Positions 1-10,098 of a stretch of DNA of 64,000 bases are shown here, in pieces (the first letter of the stretch is position 1; each line of letters opens with the position of its first letter). The notes under the pieces were generated by a model. That model worked only from the letters and a program-made list of their open reading frames with translations, was not told where the DNA came from and searched no databases. Source of the DNA: Mesorhizobium mediterraneum (GTDB lineage Bacteria; Pseudomonadota; Alphaproteobacteria; Rhizobiales; Rhizobiaceae); NCBI RefSeq assembly GCF_002284565.1, contig NZ_NPKI01000051.1:185104-249103 (forward strand). Reading direction: 5' to 3'. The position numbers and the translations under genes were made by a program.

Positions 1-599
1 CGCGCGTGCGCGATACGGACGATCTCCTTGATCGGCGTCACCGTGCCCAACGCATTCGACATGTGCGTGATGGCGACGAGCTTGGTGCGATCGGTCAGCC
101 GCTTCTCGAACTCTTCGATATGGAAGACGCCGAGATCGTCGACCGGCACCCAGACAAGCTTGGCACCCTGCCGCTCGCGGATGAAATGCCACGGCACGAT
201 GTTGGAATGGTGCTCCATGATCGAAAGGACTATTTCGTCGCCCTCGCCGATATTGGGCATGCCATAGCCGTAGGCGACAGTGTTGATCGCCGCGGTCGTG
301 TTGGAAGTGAAGACGATGTTGTCGGTGCTTGGCGTGTTGAGGAAACGGCGAACCGTCTCGCGCGCTTTCTCATAGGCATCGGTCGCGGCATTCGACAGGA
401 AATGCAGCCCGCGATGGACGTTGGCGTATTCCTGGGAATAAGCGTGCTGGATGGTGTCGAGCACGATCTGCGGCTTCTGTGCCGAAGCGCCATTGTCGAG
501 ATAGACCAGCGGTTTGCCGTAGACTTCCCGCGACAGGATCGGGAAGTCGCGGCGGATCGCCTCGACGTCGTAGGGGATGTTTTCGACTTTCTGGTCCAT
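1..599 (-). CDS. sufS: Cysteine desulfurase SufS, N-terminal part (cut by window edge)
   Basis: PLP-dependent cysteine desulfurase that supplies persulfide sulfur to the SufBCD scaffold in the cytosol. Read on the minus strand from ATG at 599, the protein begins MDQKVENIPYDVEAIRRDFP and continues through motifs typical of group II (SufS/CsdA) desulfurases: LVYLDNGASAQKP, NVHRGLHFLSN, FTSNTTAAINTVAYG and SIMEHHSNIVPW. About 199 residues are present; the PLP lysine and the catalytic cysteine lie beyond the left edge. It is the fifth gene of the suf operon, 52 bp after sufD. In rhizobia and agrobacteria this position holds sufS1, followed by a DUF59 gene and sufA. Function is certain at family level; only completeness is unknown. 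Confidence 0.93.
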   Translation of the reverse strand, partial: MDQKVENIPYDVEAIRRDFPILSREVYGKPLVYLDNGASAQKPQIVLDTIQHAYSQEYANVHRGLHFLSNAATDAYEKARETVRRFLNTPSTDNIVFTSNTTAAINTVAYGYGMPNIGEGDEIVLSIMEHHSNIVPWHFIRERQGAKLVWVPVDDLGVFHIEEFEKRLTDRTKLVAITHMSNALGTVTPIKEIVRIAHA

Positions 600-651
600 C
601 ACAAGCTCTCTCGAGGCATCGCCTCATTCCGTCCAGCACCCCTCACCCACT

Positions 652-1920
652 TCACCCGTGCGTCGCGAACCAGCCGTCGAGCCTCGTTTCCAGCGCCTCG
701 ACAATCGCCTCGTCGTCCAGTTCCTCGATCACCTCGGCGACGAACGCCTTCACCAACAGGCCACGGGCCGACTTCTCGTCGATACCGCGCGCCATCAGGT
801 AGAACAGATGGCTGTGGTCGATCTCGGTGACGGTCGCGCCATGGCCGCAGACGACGTCGTCGGCGAAGATCTCGAGCTCCGGCTTGGTCGAGAACTCGCC
901 GTCGTCCGACAGAAGCAGCGTGTTGCAGGCCATCTTGGCGTTGGTCTTCTGCGCATATTGGTGGACGTTGATGCGCCCCTGGAAGACGCCGCGCGCTCTT
1001 CCCGTCACCACGTTGCGGATCACTTCCGTGGAAGCCGTGTGCGGCACGGCATGGTCGAGCACCATGGTCACGTCCGTATGGGTGTCGCCGGCAAGCAGGT
1101 TGATGCCGCGCAGCGTGAAATCGGCGCCTTCGCCTGTCGTCTTGACCACGATCTCCTGACGCACCAGCTTGCCGCCGGCATTCATCACGAACAGCGTCAG
1201 TTTGGAATTCTTGCCAAGATGCGCCTTGAACTGGGCAAGATGCGTGGCCGTATCCGGCTGCTCCTGCACGATCAGCCACGTCACGTCGGCGCCCTCGTCA
1301 AGCAGAAGCTGGCTGACCGAACTGACCAGTGCGGCGCCCTCGCCCGTCTGGCGCTCGACGATGACAGCCTTGGCGCCGGCACCGACGCGGACGGCCAGGC
1401 GCACATGCGTCTGGCCGCCGGCCTGCAGGTTCTGCAACTCGACTGGCTTGTCCAGTTCGGCGCCATCGGCGATGTCGACAAAATAGCCGTCGGCGACAAA
1501 GGCTGTGTTCAGTGCGCCGATGGCATCGTCGGTGCCGTAGGGATCGAGCCCAGGTGCGATGCTGCCGTCGGTTAATTTCTCCGACAGGCGCTGGACGATA
1601 ACGCCGTCGATGACAGGCACTTTCGCGCTCGACACGCCGTTCAGCACCGGCAAAATGACGGAGCCCTCAACGATCGGCGCAATGGCTTTCGCGGCGGCTG
1701 CCGGATCGAAGTCCGGCACTGCATTCAGCAGACGGCGCAGGTCGGTGTAATGCCAGGATTCGATGCGCCGCGTCGGCAGTCCGCTCTTGATCGCCTCGAT
1801 GGCGTCGTCGCGCTTCAGCATCACCGTGCCGTCGCCGGGCAGCAGCGACAGCCGGTCGCTGAAGGCGTCGATCAGCGCTGTTTCGGCCGGCGTTCGCTGG
1901 GGTGTCGTGTGTATATTCAT
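652..1920 (-). CDS. sufD: Fe-S cluster assembly scaffold subunit SufD
   Basis: SufD partners SufB and the ATPase SufC in the SufBC2D scaffold that builds Fe-S clusters. The 422-residue product has the SufB/SufD beta-helix core, with the family-typical stretches RIESWHYTDLRRLL near the N terminus, GRARGVFQGRINVHQYAQKT in the middle and EIDHSHLFYLMARG near the C terminus. The frame is open 14 codons further upstream, but the ATG at 1920 (MNIHTTPQRTP) gives the usual SufD N terminus and leaves a normal 43-bp gap after sufC. It is less conserved than SufB, as expected for SufD. Operon neighbours on both sides support the call. Confidence 0.96.
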   Translation of the reverse strand: MNIHTTPQRTPAETALIDAFSDRLSLLPGDGTVMLKRDDAIEAIKSGLPTRRIESWHYTDLRRLLNAVPDFDPAAAAKAIAPIVEGSVILPVLNGVSSAKVPVIDGVIVQRLSEKLTDGSIAPGLDPYGTDDAIGALNTAFVADGYFVDIADGAELDKPVELQNLQAGGQTHVRLAVRVGAGAKAVIVERQTGEGAALVSSVSQLLLDEGADVTWLIVQEQPDTATHLAQFKAHLGKNSKLTLFVMNAGGKLVRQEIVVKTTGEGADFTLRGINLLAGDTHTDVTMVLDHAVPHTASTEVIRNVVTGRARGVFQGRINVHQYAQKTNAKMACNTLLLSDDGEFSTKPELEIFADDVVCGHGATVTEIDHSHLFYLMARGIDEKSARGLLVKAFVAEVIEELDDEAIVEALETRLDGWFATHG

Positions 1921-1963
1921 CAGTTTCGCCTTGTTTGGCTTGCCTTCTGGGCCTTCTGGCATC

Positions 1964-2719
1964 TCACGCGGCTTGGCCGATCACGCCGGCATAGCCATTG
2001 GCTTCGAGGTCGAGCGCCAGCGACTTGTCGCCGGACTTGACCACCTGGCCTCTGTAGAGCACGTGCACACTATCCGGCACGATGTACTGAAGCAGGCGCT
2101 GGTAGTGGGTGATGATGACGATGGCGCGGTCTGGCGCGCGCAACGCATTGACGCCTTCCGAGACGATCTTCAGCGCATCGATGTCGAGGCCGGAATCAGT
2201 CTCGTCGAGCACGCACAGTTTTGGCTCCAGAAGCTTCATCTGCAGGATCTCGGCGCGCTTCTTCTCGCCGCCGGAAAAGCCGACATTGAGCGGCCGTTTC
2301 AGCATTGCCATGTCCATGTCGAGCAAGGCGGCCGCGTCCTTCACGCGCTTCAGGAATTCGGGGATCTTCAGCGGCTCCTCGCCGCGCGCCTTGCGCTGCT
2401 CGTTCATCGCCACTTTCAGGAATTCCATCGTCGCCACGCCCGGTATCTCCATCGGATACTGAAAGGCGAGGAAGATGCCTGCGGTGGCACGCTCGGCCGG
2501 GTCCATTTCGAGGATCGACTGGCCGTTGTAGAGGATTTCGCCTTCGGTCACTTCATAATCCTCGCGACCGGCGAGGATGTAGGACAGCGTCGATTTTCCT
2601 GAGCCGTTAGGGCCCATAATGGCGGCGACCTCACCGGCTTTCACCGTCAGGTTCAAGCCGCGGATGATCTCGGTGCCGTCATCGACGATGCGGGCATGCA
2701 GGTTTCTGATCTCAAGCAT
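1964..2719 (-). CDS. sufC: Fe-S cluster assembly ATPase SufC
   Basis: ABC-type ATPase of the SufBC2D complex; it is cytosolic and not a transporter component. The 251 residues contain Walker A GPNGSGKST near residue 37, the Q-loop region FLAFQYPMEIPG, the signature FSGGEKKRAEILQ, Walker B LCVLDETDSGLDIDAL and the switch histidine in VIIITHYQRLL. Length and motif spacing match SufC. The gene sits 29 bp after sufB and 43 bp before sufD, so it is almost certainly cotranscribed with them. Confidence 0.98.
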   Translation of the reverse strand: MLEIRNLHARIVDDGTEIIRGLNLTVKAGEVAAIMGPNGSGKSTLSYILAGREDYEVTEGEILYNGQSILEMDPAERATAGIFLAFQYPMEIPGVATMEFLKVAMNEQRKARGEEPLKIPEFLKRVKDAAALLDMDMAMLKRPLNVGFSGGEKKRAEILQMKLLEPKLCVLDETDSGLDIDALKIVSEGVNALRAPDRAIVIITHYQRLLQYIVPDSVHVLYRGQVVKSGDKSLALDLEANGYAGVIGQAA

Positions 2720-2748
2720 TTTTTCTTTTCCTGAAAATTTTTATCCGG

Positions 2749-4266
<1,518 letters not shown>

Positions 4267-4454
4267 ATGCGTTCTCCATCCACGCCGGGGTCAAGGCCCG
4301 GCAGTTTTCAAACTATGGCACCGCGAAACGAGTACCCCGAGGGCAACCCTAAGCGGCGTAAGTTCCATATAGTGCGTCCCTGCCGGAAATTCACCCGGCC
4401 ACCATGAAACGCACGGCTCTACCAGGCCGGAAGGCCTGCATCATTCTGCCGCAC

Positions 4455-5618
4455 TCAGGCGGCTTTTTCCCTGCCCCCGCGGCGCGAGGCAATATCTGCC
4501 AGCGCGGCACGGAACAGTTCGATGTCCTCGGCGCTCGTTGCGTGGCCGATGGACACGCGCAAAGCGCCAAGGCTGTCACTGTGCCCCATGGCCTTCAGCA
4601 CATGGCTCGGGCCGACCTTGCCCGACGAACAGGCCGATCCGGCCGACAGCGCCACGCCGGCCAGGTCGAAGGCGATCTGCGCCGTCTCGGCCTTGATGCC
4701 CGCAATAGCGAAGAATGTCGTATTGGCAAGCCTCGGCGCGCCGGTTCCGAAGATTTCCGCATCCGGCACCAGCGTTTTTACGAAGGCCTCGATCTCGTCG
4801 CGATGGCGACCGACTGCGTCAATGCTCTTCAATCCGATCAGGGCCTCCCGCGCCGCCGCGCCAAAACCGACGATCGCGGCCGGGTTTTCGGTGCCGCCGC
4901 GATGACCCCTTTCCTGGCCGCCGCCCGTGATCAAGGGCCTCGGCATCATCAGGTCCGAAGCGGCGACGATGGCGCCAACGCCCTTGGGACCGCCGATCTT
5001 GTGCGAAGACAGAATCAAGTAATCGGCGTAACCCGCTGACATATCGAGCGGAATGCGACCGGCCGCCTGCACGGCGTCGACGACCAGGATGCCGCCCGCC
5101 GCCTTGACGATTTCGGCGATGCGGTCGACGGGCTGGATGACGCCGGTCTCGTTGTTGGCGGCATGGGTCGCCACCAGCGGCAGGCCGTCTACCTTGTCGT
5201 GCGCGGCGAGTGCCGCCGCCAACGCGTCCAGCTTGATTATGCCGTTGCCCTCGACGCCGATCCGCGTCACCTGGGCTGCTGGAAAACGCCCGCCATTCAG
5301 CACGCAAGGATGGTCGGCCTCGCAGACGTAGAGCCGGCCCATGCGGATAGTGCCGCGCCCCATCTGCCAATCCGGCGTCAGCAACGTCGAGGCGGCTTCC
5401 GTCGCACCGGAGGTGAACACGACATGCTCGGCCCTGGCGTTGACCAGTGCTGCCACATCGCGCCTCGCATTCTCGATCAGCCGCCGTGCGGCGCGCCCCT
5501 CGGCATGGACCGAAGACGGGTTGGCGGCGGCATCGAGGGCGGCAATCATTGCCGCACGCGCCGCGGCAAGCAGCGGCGCACTGGCATTATAGTCGAGATA
5601 GGCGCGTCTTCCGGTCAT
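4455..5618 (-). CDS. Cysteine desulfurase, NifS/IscS-like (SufS2 position)
   Basis: Second PLP-dependent cysteine desulfurase of the locus, of the group I (NifS/IscS) type, unlike the group II SufS at the left edge. Motifs: YLDYNASAPL at the N terminus, FTSGATEAASTLL, the PLP-binding lysine in SSHKIGGPKGVGA, GGGQERGHRGGTEN and the catalytic cysteine in SAGSACSSGKVGPSHVLKAM. The frame is open upstream to 5642, but ATG at 5618 (MTGRRAYLDYNASAPL) fits the family start. In Agrobacterium and rhizobia the suf operon begins with such a gene (sufS2), usually after iscR; no iscR lies immediately upstream here. An iron control box candidate lies about 140 bp upstream. Confidence 0.93.
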   Translation of the reverse strand: MTGRRAYLDYNASAPLLAAARAAMIAALDAAANPSSVHAEGRAARRLIENARRDVAALVNARAEHVVFTSGATEAASTLLTPDWQMGRGTIRMGRLYVCEADHPCVLNGGRFPAAQVTRIGVEGNGIIKLDALAAALAAHDKVDGLPLVATHAANNETGVIQPVDRIAEIVKAAGGILVVDAVQAAGRIPLDMSAGYADYLILSSHKIGGPKGVGAIVAASDLMMPRPLITGGGQERGHRGGTENPAAIVGFGAAAREALIGLKSIDAVGRHRDEIEAFVKTLVPDAEIFGTGAPRLANTTFFAIAGIKAETAQIAFDLAGVALSAGSACSSGKVGPSHVLKAMGHSDSLGALRVSIGHATSAEDIELFRAALADIASRRGGREKAA

Positions 5619-5753
5619 TTTCGTTTCGATTGGTCCCTTCAAGAGCCATTCCGCGAGGATAGCGCGTTATTTCCTTGAAATTGCAAGGCAAGCCGTCCTA
5701 TTTACGCGACTTGCGGCGCGGGTGGCCGAGCCACGATTTTTTTGGCCACCCAG

Positions 5754-5770
5754 TTTTGAACAATTCTAAA
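5754..5770. promoter_or_regulatory. Candidate Irr-binding iron control element (ICE box)
   Basis: The sequence TTTTGAA-CAA-TTCTAAA differs at one position from the palindromic ICE consensus TTTAGAA-N3-TTCTAAA used by the heme-sensing regulator Irr in rhizobia and brucellae. A further half site (TTCTAAG) follows at about 5776. It lies between the divergent starts of the desulfurase/suf operon (5618, minus) and the hydrolase (5861, plus), so either could be the target. Iron control of suf operons is established in this order; binding at this site is inferred from sequence only. Confidence 0.55.
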
Positions 5771-5860
5771 CTAGCTTCTAAGAAGACGCTCGCCCTGCGT
5801 CAAGGCCAGAGGAAGAGTTGTTCCGGGCGCCGCGCATTCTTATGCCATGTGGAGTATTTT

Positions 5861-6535
5861 ATGCCTGAGGTCATTTTTACCGGTCCGGCCGGCCGCCTGG
5901 AGGGTCGCTACCAGCCTTCCAAGGAAAAGAGCGCGCCGATTGCCATCGTCCTGCATCCGCACCCCCAGTTCGGCGGCACGATGAACAACAAGATCGTCTA
6001 CGACCTCTTCTACATGTTCCAGAAGCGGGATTTCACCACGCTTCGCTTCAATTTTCGCGGCATTGGCCGCAGCCAGGGCGAATTCGACCATGGCACCGGC
6101 GAATTGTCGGATGCGGCCGCGGCACTTGACTGGGTGCAGTCGCTGCACCCGGATTCCAAGAGCTGCTGGGTCGCCGGCTATTCGTTCGGCTCGTGGATCG
6201 GCATGCAGCTTCTGATGCGCCGGCCGGAGATCGAAGGCTTCATCTCGATCGCGCCGCAGCCCAACACCTATGATTTCTCGTTCCTGGCGCCCTGCCCGTC
6301 GTCTGGCCTCATCATCCATGGCGACGCCGACAAGGTGGCGCCGCCGAAGGATGTGCAGGGGCTGGTCGACAAATTGCATACGCAAAAGGGCATCACCATC
6401 ACCCAGAAGACCTTGCCCGGCGCCAACCATTTCTTCTCCAACGATGCGGACCTCCTGCTCCAGGAATGCGCGGACTATCTCGATCGCCGGTTGGCCGGTG
6501 AATTGTCCGACCCGCGGCCGAAACGGCTGAGATAG
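5861..6535 (+). CDS. Alpha/beta hydrolase
   Basis: Cytosolic alpha/beta-hydrolase of about 224 residues, of the small family often annotated as hydrolase of the alpha/beta superfamily or dienelactone hydrolase-like. Visible features: IVLHPHPQFGGTMNN after strand 3, LRFNFRGIGRSQGEFDHG, the nucleophile elbow AGYSFGSWIG, the acid in HGDADKVAPPKD and the catalytic histidine in PGANHFF. The open frame begins at 5675, but the ATG at 5861 (MPEVIFTGPAGRLEG) is the natural start because the upstream stretch is not conserved-looking and holds the putative operator. The natural substrate is unknown. The gene is divergent from the suf operon and ends 5 bp before the PaiB-like gene, so these two are probably an operon. 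Confidence 0.85.
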   Translation: MPEVIFTGPAGRLEGRYQPSKEKSAPIAIVLHPHPQFGGTMNNKIVYDLFYMFQKRDFTTLRFNFRGIGRSQGEFDHGTGELSDAAAALDWVQSLHPDSKSCWVAGYSFGSWIGMQLLMRRPEIEGFISIAPQPNTYDFSFLAPCPSSGLIIHGDADKVAPPKDVQGLVDKLHTQKGITITQKTLPGANHFFSNDADLLLQECADYLDRRLAGELSDPRPKRLR

Positions 6536-6540
6536 CAGCG

Positions 6541-7191
6541 ATGTACCAGCCCCCTCATTTCCAGGAAACGCGGCAGGACGTGCTGCACGGGCTGATCCGG
6601 GCGCATCCGCTTGGCCTGCTGATCTCAAATGGAGCCGAGGGGCCGGTCGCCAACGCGATCCCGTTCCTGCTCGACGCCGATGTGCCGCCGAACGGCAGGT
6701 TGCGCGCGCATCTGGCGAGAGCCAATCCGCAATGGCGGCTGCTGGCCGACAGCCCGGCATCGCCGGTGCTGGTCGTCTTCCAGGGCACAGACGCCTATGT
6801 GACGCCGTCCTGGTATGAAACCAAGCGCGAGACCGGCAAGGTCGTGCCGACCTGGAACTACGCCATTGTCCAGGTGCGCGGCATCGTAACGGTGATCGAG
6901 GACCAGGACTGGCTGGCCCAGCAGATTTCCGATTTGACGGTGTCACAGGAAGGCGCTCGCGAAGCACCTTGGGCGGTGACCGACGCGCCAACCACCTTCA
7001 TCCAGTCGCAGATCAAGGGCATTGTCGGGCTGGAAATCGAGATCACTGACATCCAAGGCAAGTGGAAGGTCAGCCAGAACCGGCCGATCGCCGACCGTAG
7101 CGGTGTTGCCGAAGGGCTCGAGAGCGAGAGCCCGAACTCGCCCGACATGGTCCGGCTGGTACGATCCTACGGCGGGCTGGATAGCAAGTAG
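6541..7191 (+). CDS. PaiB-family FMN-binding protein
   Basis: 216-residue protein of the PaiB family (FMN-binding split-barrel fold), named after a Bacillus negative regulator of sporulation and protease genes. In proteobacteria these proteins are usually unassigned flavin-binding proteins. Family stretches seen: MYQPPHF at the start, ANAIPFLLD, LRAHLARANPQWR, VLVVFQGTDAYVTPSWY, VVPTWNYAIVQVRG and WKVSQNRP near the C terminus. The length is typical. It begins 5 bp after the hydrolase gene, which suggests cotranscription. A DNA-binding role should not be assumed. Confidence 0.88.
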   Translation: MYQPPHFQETRQDVLHGLIRAHPLGLLISNGAEGPVANAIPFLLDADVPPNGRLRAHLARANPQWRLLADSPASPVLVVFQGTDAYVTPSWYETKRETGKVVPTWNYAIVQVRGIVTVIEDQDWLAQQISDLTVSQEGAREAPWAVTDAPTTFIQSQIKGIVGLEIEITDIQGKWKVSQNRPIADRSGVAEGLESESPNSPDMVRLVRSYGGLDSK

Positions 7192-7197
7192 TATCCG

Positions 7198-8064
7198 TCA
7201 GGGATTGGCTGCTGCCAGGACAGGCGTCGGTGTCGACCCGGCCGGCTTGCGCCACGCCGCGCTGAGCCTGAATGTCTTCTTGCGGATCGGCAGTCCCGCC
7301 GCAGTTTGGCGGAAGATGAAGCCGAGCCGGGCAAAGACCAGCGCCGTAACGACGGTGCAAGCCATGCCGAGGCCGAAGCCCGCGATCGTATCGCTCGGAT
7401 AGTGTGCACCGACCGCAATCCGCGTCGCCGCTACCCAGACGGTGATGGGCAAAACAACGTATTTCCCCCATGCCGGGGAAAGAAGGATCACCACGGCCGC
7501 AAGCATGCCCATATTCGTTGCATGGCCGGAGGGAAAACTGGCGAAATACGGGTCGAACTCGAATGGGCGGAACGAGAATAACCCCATGTCCAGGACTGGC
7601 CGGCTGCGGCCGAAGACGTGCTTCAAGACCGTCACCGTCAGCCCCGACAAACCGGCCGCGCTCAGCACGAAGAAGGCGAAGCAGGTCCAGTTGTATGCAA
7701 CCATGCGCCAACGCCTTGAAAGGGCTTGCCAGTCCAGCAGATTGGCCGGCACGAACAGCACCAGCGGCGGTATGAGATACCAGCCGCCCAAGCCGAAACT
7801 GGTAAAGCCGTTGGCGACCGCGACAAGCCCGTTCGGCCAGCGGTCTCGCCAGCTGACGGCAATGCCATCCAGGAAAACCATGCTGGCAGCGGTCAGAAGC
7901 AGATAGGCGACTACCAAGGTCAGCCATGGCATCCTGGAATAATTGGCCGGCCGCCTCGCAAATCGGGAACGAGCGATCGCTATCGTTTTCTGGAGATTGC
8001 CCACCGACCGCGCCGGCAGCTTTCGAAGCAGCTCAAGAACCAGAGCTCTGCGACCAATGCTCAT
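7198..8064 (-). CDS. PAP2-family membrane phosphatase (LpxE-like)
   Basis: Integral membrane phosphatase of the PAP2 superfamily, 288 residues with several hydrophobic segments. The three catalytic motifs are present in order: KHVFGRSRP (motif 1), FPSGHATN (motif 2) and RIAVGAHYPSDTIAG (motif 3). The active site is expected on the periplasmic face. In rhizobia LpxE-type PAP2 enzymes remove the lipid A 1-phosphate, and others dephosphorylate polyprenyl or phosphatidylglycerol phosphates. Its place 15 bp downstream of a lipid-linked-sugar glycosyltransferase operon argues for a lipid A or undecaprenyl-phosphate substrate; this part is inference. Confidence 0.85.
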   Translation of the reverse strand: MSIGRRALVLELLRKLPARSVGNLQKTIAIARSRFARRPANYSRMPWLTLVVAYLLLTAASMVFLDGIAVSWRDRWPNGLVAVANGFTSFGLGGWYLIPPLVLFVPANLLDWQALSRRWRMVAYNWTCFAFFVLSAAGLSGLTVTVLKHVFGRSRPVLDMGLFSFRPFEFDPYFASFPSGHATNMGMLAAVVILLSPAWGKYVVLPITVWVAATRIAVGAHYPSDTIAGFGLGMACTVVTALVFARLGFIFRQTAAGLPIRKKTFRLSAAWRKPAGSTPTPVLAAANP

Positions 8065-8079
8065 GTCAAACCACTGAAG

Positions 8080-9726
8080 TCAGTTGATGATCCGGTATAG
8101 ACCAAGTGACATTTTCTCCCCCGATGAATAGTTGACGCCATCGATCCGGGCGACGCGGTTCGCCAACCTGCCCTGCCCTGCCAGCAGGTCGTCCAGCCGC
8201 TTTTCCTCGCCAACCGGTGCTAGCGCCAGCGCGCAGGCAGGATCGGCAAGCAGATGTTGCGCAGTACCATCGACATTGGTCAATATCGTTTCTGTGCCCA
8301 CCAGAAATACCAGGCTCGGTTCGTGATACCCGGCCGAGGCAAGCACCATCGTCTCGCAGGGTCGATTGGCGCGAACCGCAGCCTCGATCTCGCGGCTCAT
8401 CCAAATAGGCTTCAACGACGGCGCGATGACACCGAACAGCACGGCGTAGGTGGTACCGGCGCAAATCGCGATTGCCCCAATACGGCCGAGCCGCACTTGC
8501 AGTTGGCGCGAGAAGCCGAGATAGCCGGCTCCGAGCGCAGCAAGGGCAGCCGGAATGCTCCACCATGAGAAGGTGCCGGTAAAATACAGCGGCGCGGCAA
8601 TGCAGAGCACGGTAAGGCCTGTTGTGACCAAGGCGAGGCCAAAGGCAGTCGCCCACCACAACCAGGTCTGCCAGCGCTGGAGCGGCGCGTTCGCGTCCTG
8701 CGGCTTCAATGTCAAAAGCCAACCGACCATGAGCGCCATGCCGGGATAGGCCGGCAGGACATAGTGCGGCAGTTTTGTCGGGATCAGTTCGAACAGTAGC
8801 CAGAACGGAATGTACCAGGCGAGGCAGAAGCGGAGCCGGGGATCGTCGCGCAGACGATTGAGTGCCTGGAGCCCGGCACCCACCGCGATCAGGCCGAACG
8901 GCCACATGAACAGCGAATAGGTCAAGACATAGAAGCCGGGCGGCAGGCCATGCGATTCCTCGCCCTGTGCGACCTTGCCGAGCATATCCTTGCCGACTGC
9001 CTGCTGCAGGAAAGTGCCGCCGCTTTTCCAGGTGATCAGGACGAGCCAGGGCAGGATGATCAGCAACACGAGAGCCAGGCCGCGCCCCGCCTTCAGCTTC
9101 GACAGCCAGCGCCAGTCCCGCTCGAACGCGAACAGCACGGCGACCGTCAGCGCCGACAGCAGCGGCGCGATCGGCCCTTTGATCAGGATTGCCGCACCCT
9201 GGGCTACCCAGAATATCCATGGCAGGTGGCTGCCGACGACTTCGTTCCGCCGCGACGACGTATAGATCTGCGCCAGCGCGCCTTGCGCCGCCACGCAGCA
9301 GGCCAAAAGCATCGCGTCGGTCTTGGCGTCACGCCCCTCGAAAGCCGTCGCGAAGATCGCAGCCATGACAAGGCCGGCGGCCAGACCGGCGTTGGCGCCG
9401 AAAAGATTGGCCCCTGTCCAGGCCGTCGCCACAACGGCAATGGCGATACCCAGCGCCGAGACCAGTCGATACACCCAGATCGGCGCCTCGGCGCCCTCGC
9501 CGCTCAGCGCGACGGCTGCCGATTGCAACCAGTAGATGCCGATCGGCTTCTGGTAGCGTGAGCGTTCCTGGAAGCGAATGTCGACATAGTCGCCGGTCTC
9601 GGCCATCTGTTTGGTGGCCTGGACGAAGCGCGGCTCATCGCGGTCGAGCGGCGGCATGGCCGCCAGTCCCGAAATCGTCATCAGCAGGCTGAACAGGAAG
9701 AGAAAAAGATAGTTCCTGCTCGCCAC
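8080..9726 (-). CDS. GT39/ArnT-like membrane glycosyltransferase
   Basis: 548-residue polytopic membrane protein of the GT-C fold (GT39/GT83, ArnT/RgtA-F type). These enzymes take a sugar from a polyprenyl-phosphate donor and transfer it to lipid A or LPS core in the periplasm. The first loop carries the catalytic signature PPLDRDEPRFVQATKQM, with the essential acidic pair, followed by RFQERSRYQKPIGIYWLQ. Many hydrophobic segments follow, then a soluble C-terminal tail of about 130 residues. It lies in an operon with the GT2 and LABN genes that would make its lipid-linked donor. In Mesorhizobium a related enzyme (RgtF) adds galacturonic acid to the lipid A 1-position; whether this gene is that enzyme cannot be told without a comparison. 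Confidence 0.88.
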   Translation of the reverse strand: MASRNYLFLFLFSLLMTISGLAAMPPLDRDEPRFVQATKQMAETGDYVDIRFQERSRYQKPIGIYWLQSAAVALSGEGAEAPIWVYRLVSALGIAIAVVATAWTGANLFGANAGLAAGLVMAAIFATAFEGRDAKTDAMLLACCVAAQGALAQIYTSSRRNEVVGSHLPWIFWVAQGAAILIKGPIAPLLSALTVAVLFAFERDWRWLSKLKAGRGLALVLLIILPWLVLITWKSGGTFLQQAVGKDMLGKVAQGEESHGLPPGFYVLTYSLFMWPFGLIAVGAGLQALNRLRDDPRLRFCLAWYIPFWLLFELIPTKLPHYVLPAYPGMALMVGWLLTLKPQDANAPLQRWQTWLWWATAFGLALVTTGLTVLCIAAPLYFTGTFSWWSIPAALAALGAGYLGFSRQLQVRLGRIGAIAICAGTTYAVLFGVIAPSLKPIWMSREIEAAVRANRPCETMVLASAGYHEPSLVFLVGTETILTNVDGTAQHLLADPACALALAPVGEEKRLDDLLAGQGRLANRVARIDGVNYSSGEKMSLGLYRIIN

Positions 9727-9765
9727 GTCAGCCCCTTCGGTTTGCTTCTTACGGAGGCCCGTCGC

Positions 9766-10098
9766 TCAGTCGACCTTCGTCATCGCCGCCTTGCGCTCAT
9801 TGGCAATCAGCCAGAGATTGCGAACATAGATGAACATGCCCATGGATTGACCGGCGATGAACACCGGATCCTGCCGCTGGATGGCATAGATCAGCAGCAG
9901 GCTGCCGCCGAACAGCGAAAAGAACCAGAAAGCGATCGGCACGACGCTGCGCTTGGCTTTTTCCGACGCGATCCACTGCACGACGAAGCGCATCGAAAAA
10001 AAGAACTGAGCGACGAAGCCGAGCAGAACCCACGCATCGAATTGCTTGACGAAGACCTCGTGAAGCCAGATCGCCAATTCCTGAAGCACGTTAGCCAT
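9766..10098 (-). CDS. Lipid A biosynthesis N-terminal (LABN) domain membrane protein
   Basis: 110-residue protein with three predicted membrane segments and the LABN domain, named because it also precedes LpxB in some species. Visible stretches: LGFVAQFFFSMRFVVQWIAS, VPIAFWFFSLFGGSLLLIYA and DPVFIAGQSMGMFIYVRNLW. Stand-alone LABN proteins commonly sit beside GT2 polyprenyl-phosphate sugar synthases and ArnT-like enzymes, as here. ATG at 10098 gives MANVLQELAIWLHE and overlaps the end of the GT2 gene by 8 bp, so the two are translationally coupled. A longer reading from 10287 would run over the GT2 coding sequence and was rejected. Confidence 0.87.
   Translation of the reverse strand: MANVLQELAIWLHEVFVKQFDAWVLLGFVAQFFFSMRFVVQWIASEKAKRSVVPIAFWFFSLFGGSLLLIYAIQRQDPVFIAGQSMGMFIYVRNLWLIANERKAAMTKVD

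Noticed and set aside
577..1575. 332-residue plus-strand frame opposite sufD
   Set aside because: Antisense to a clear SufD gene; composition (R, D, V, A rich with no domain) is that of a shadow frame in GC-rich DNA.
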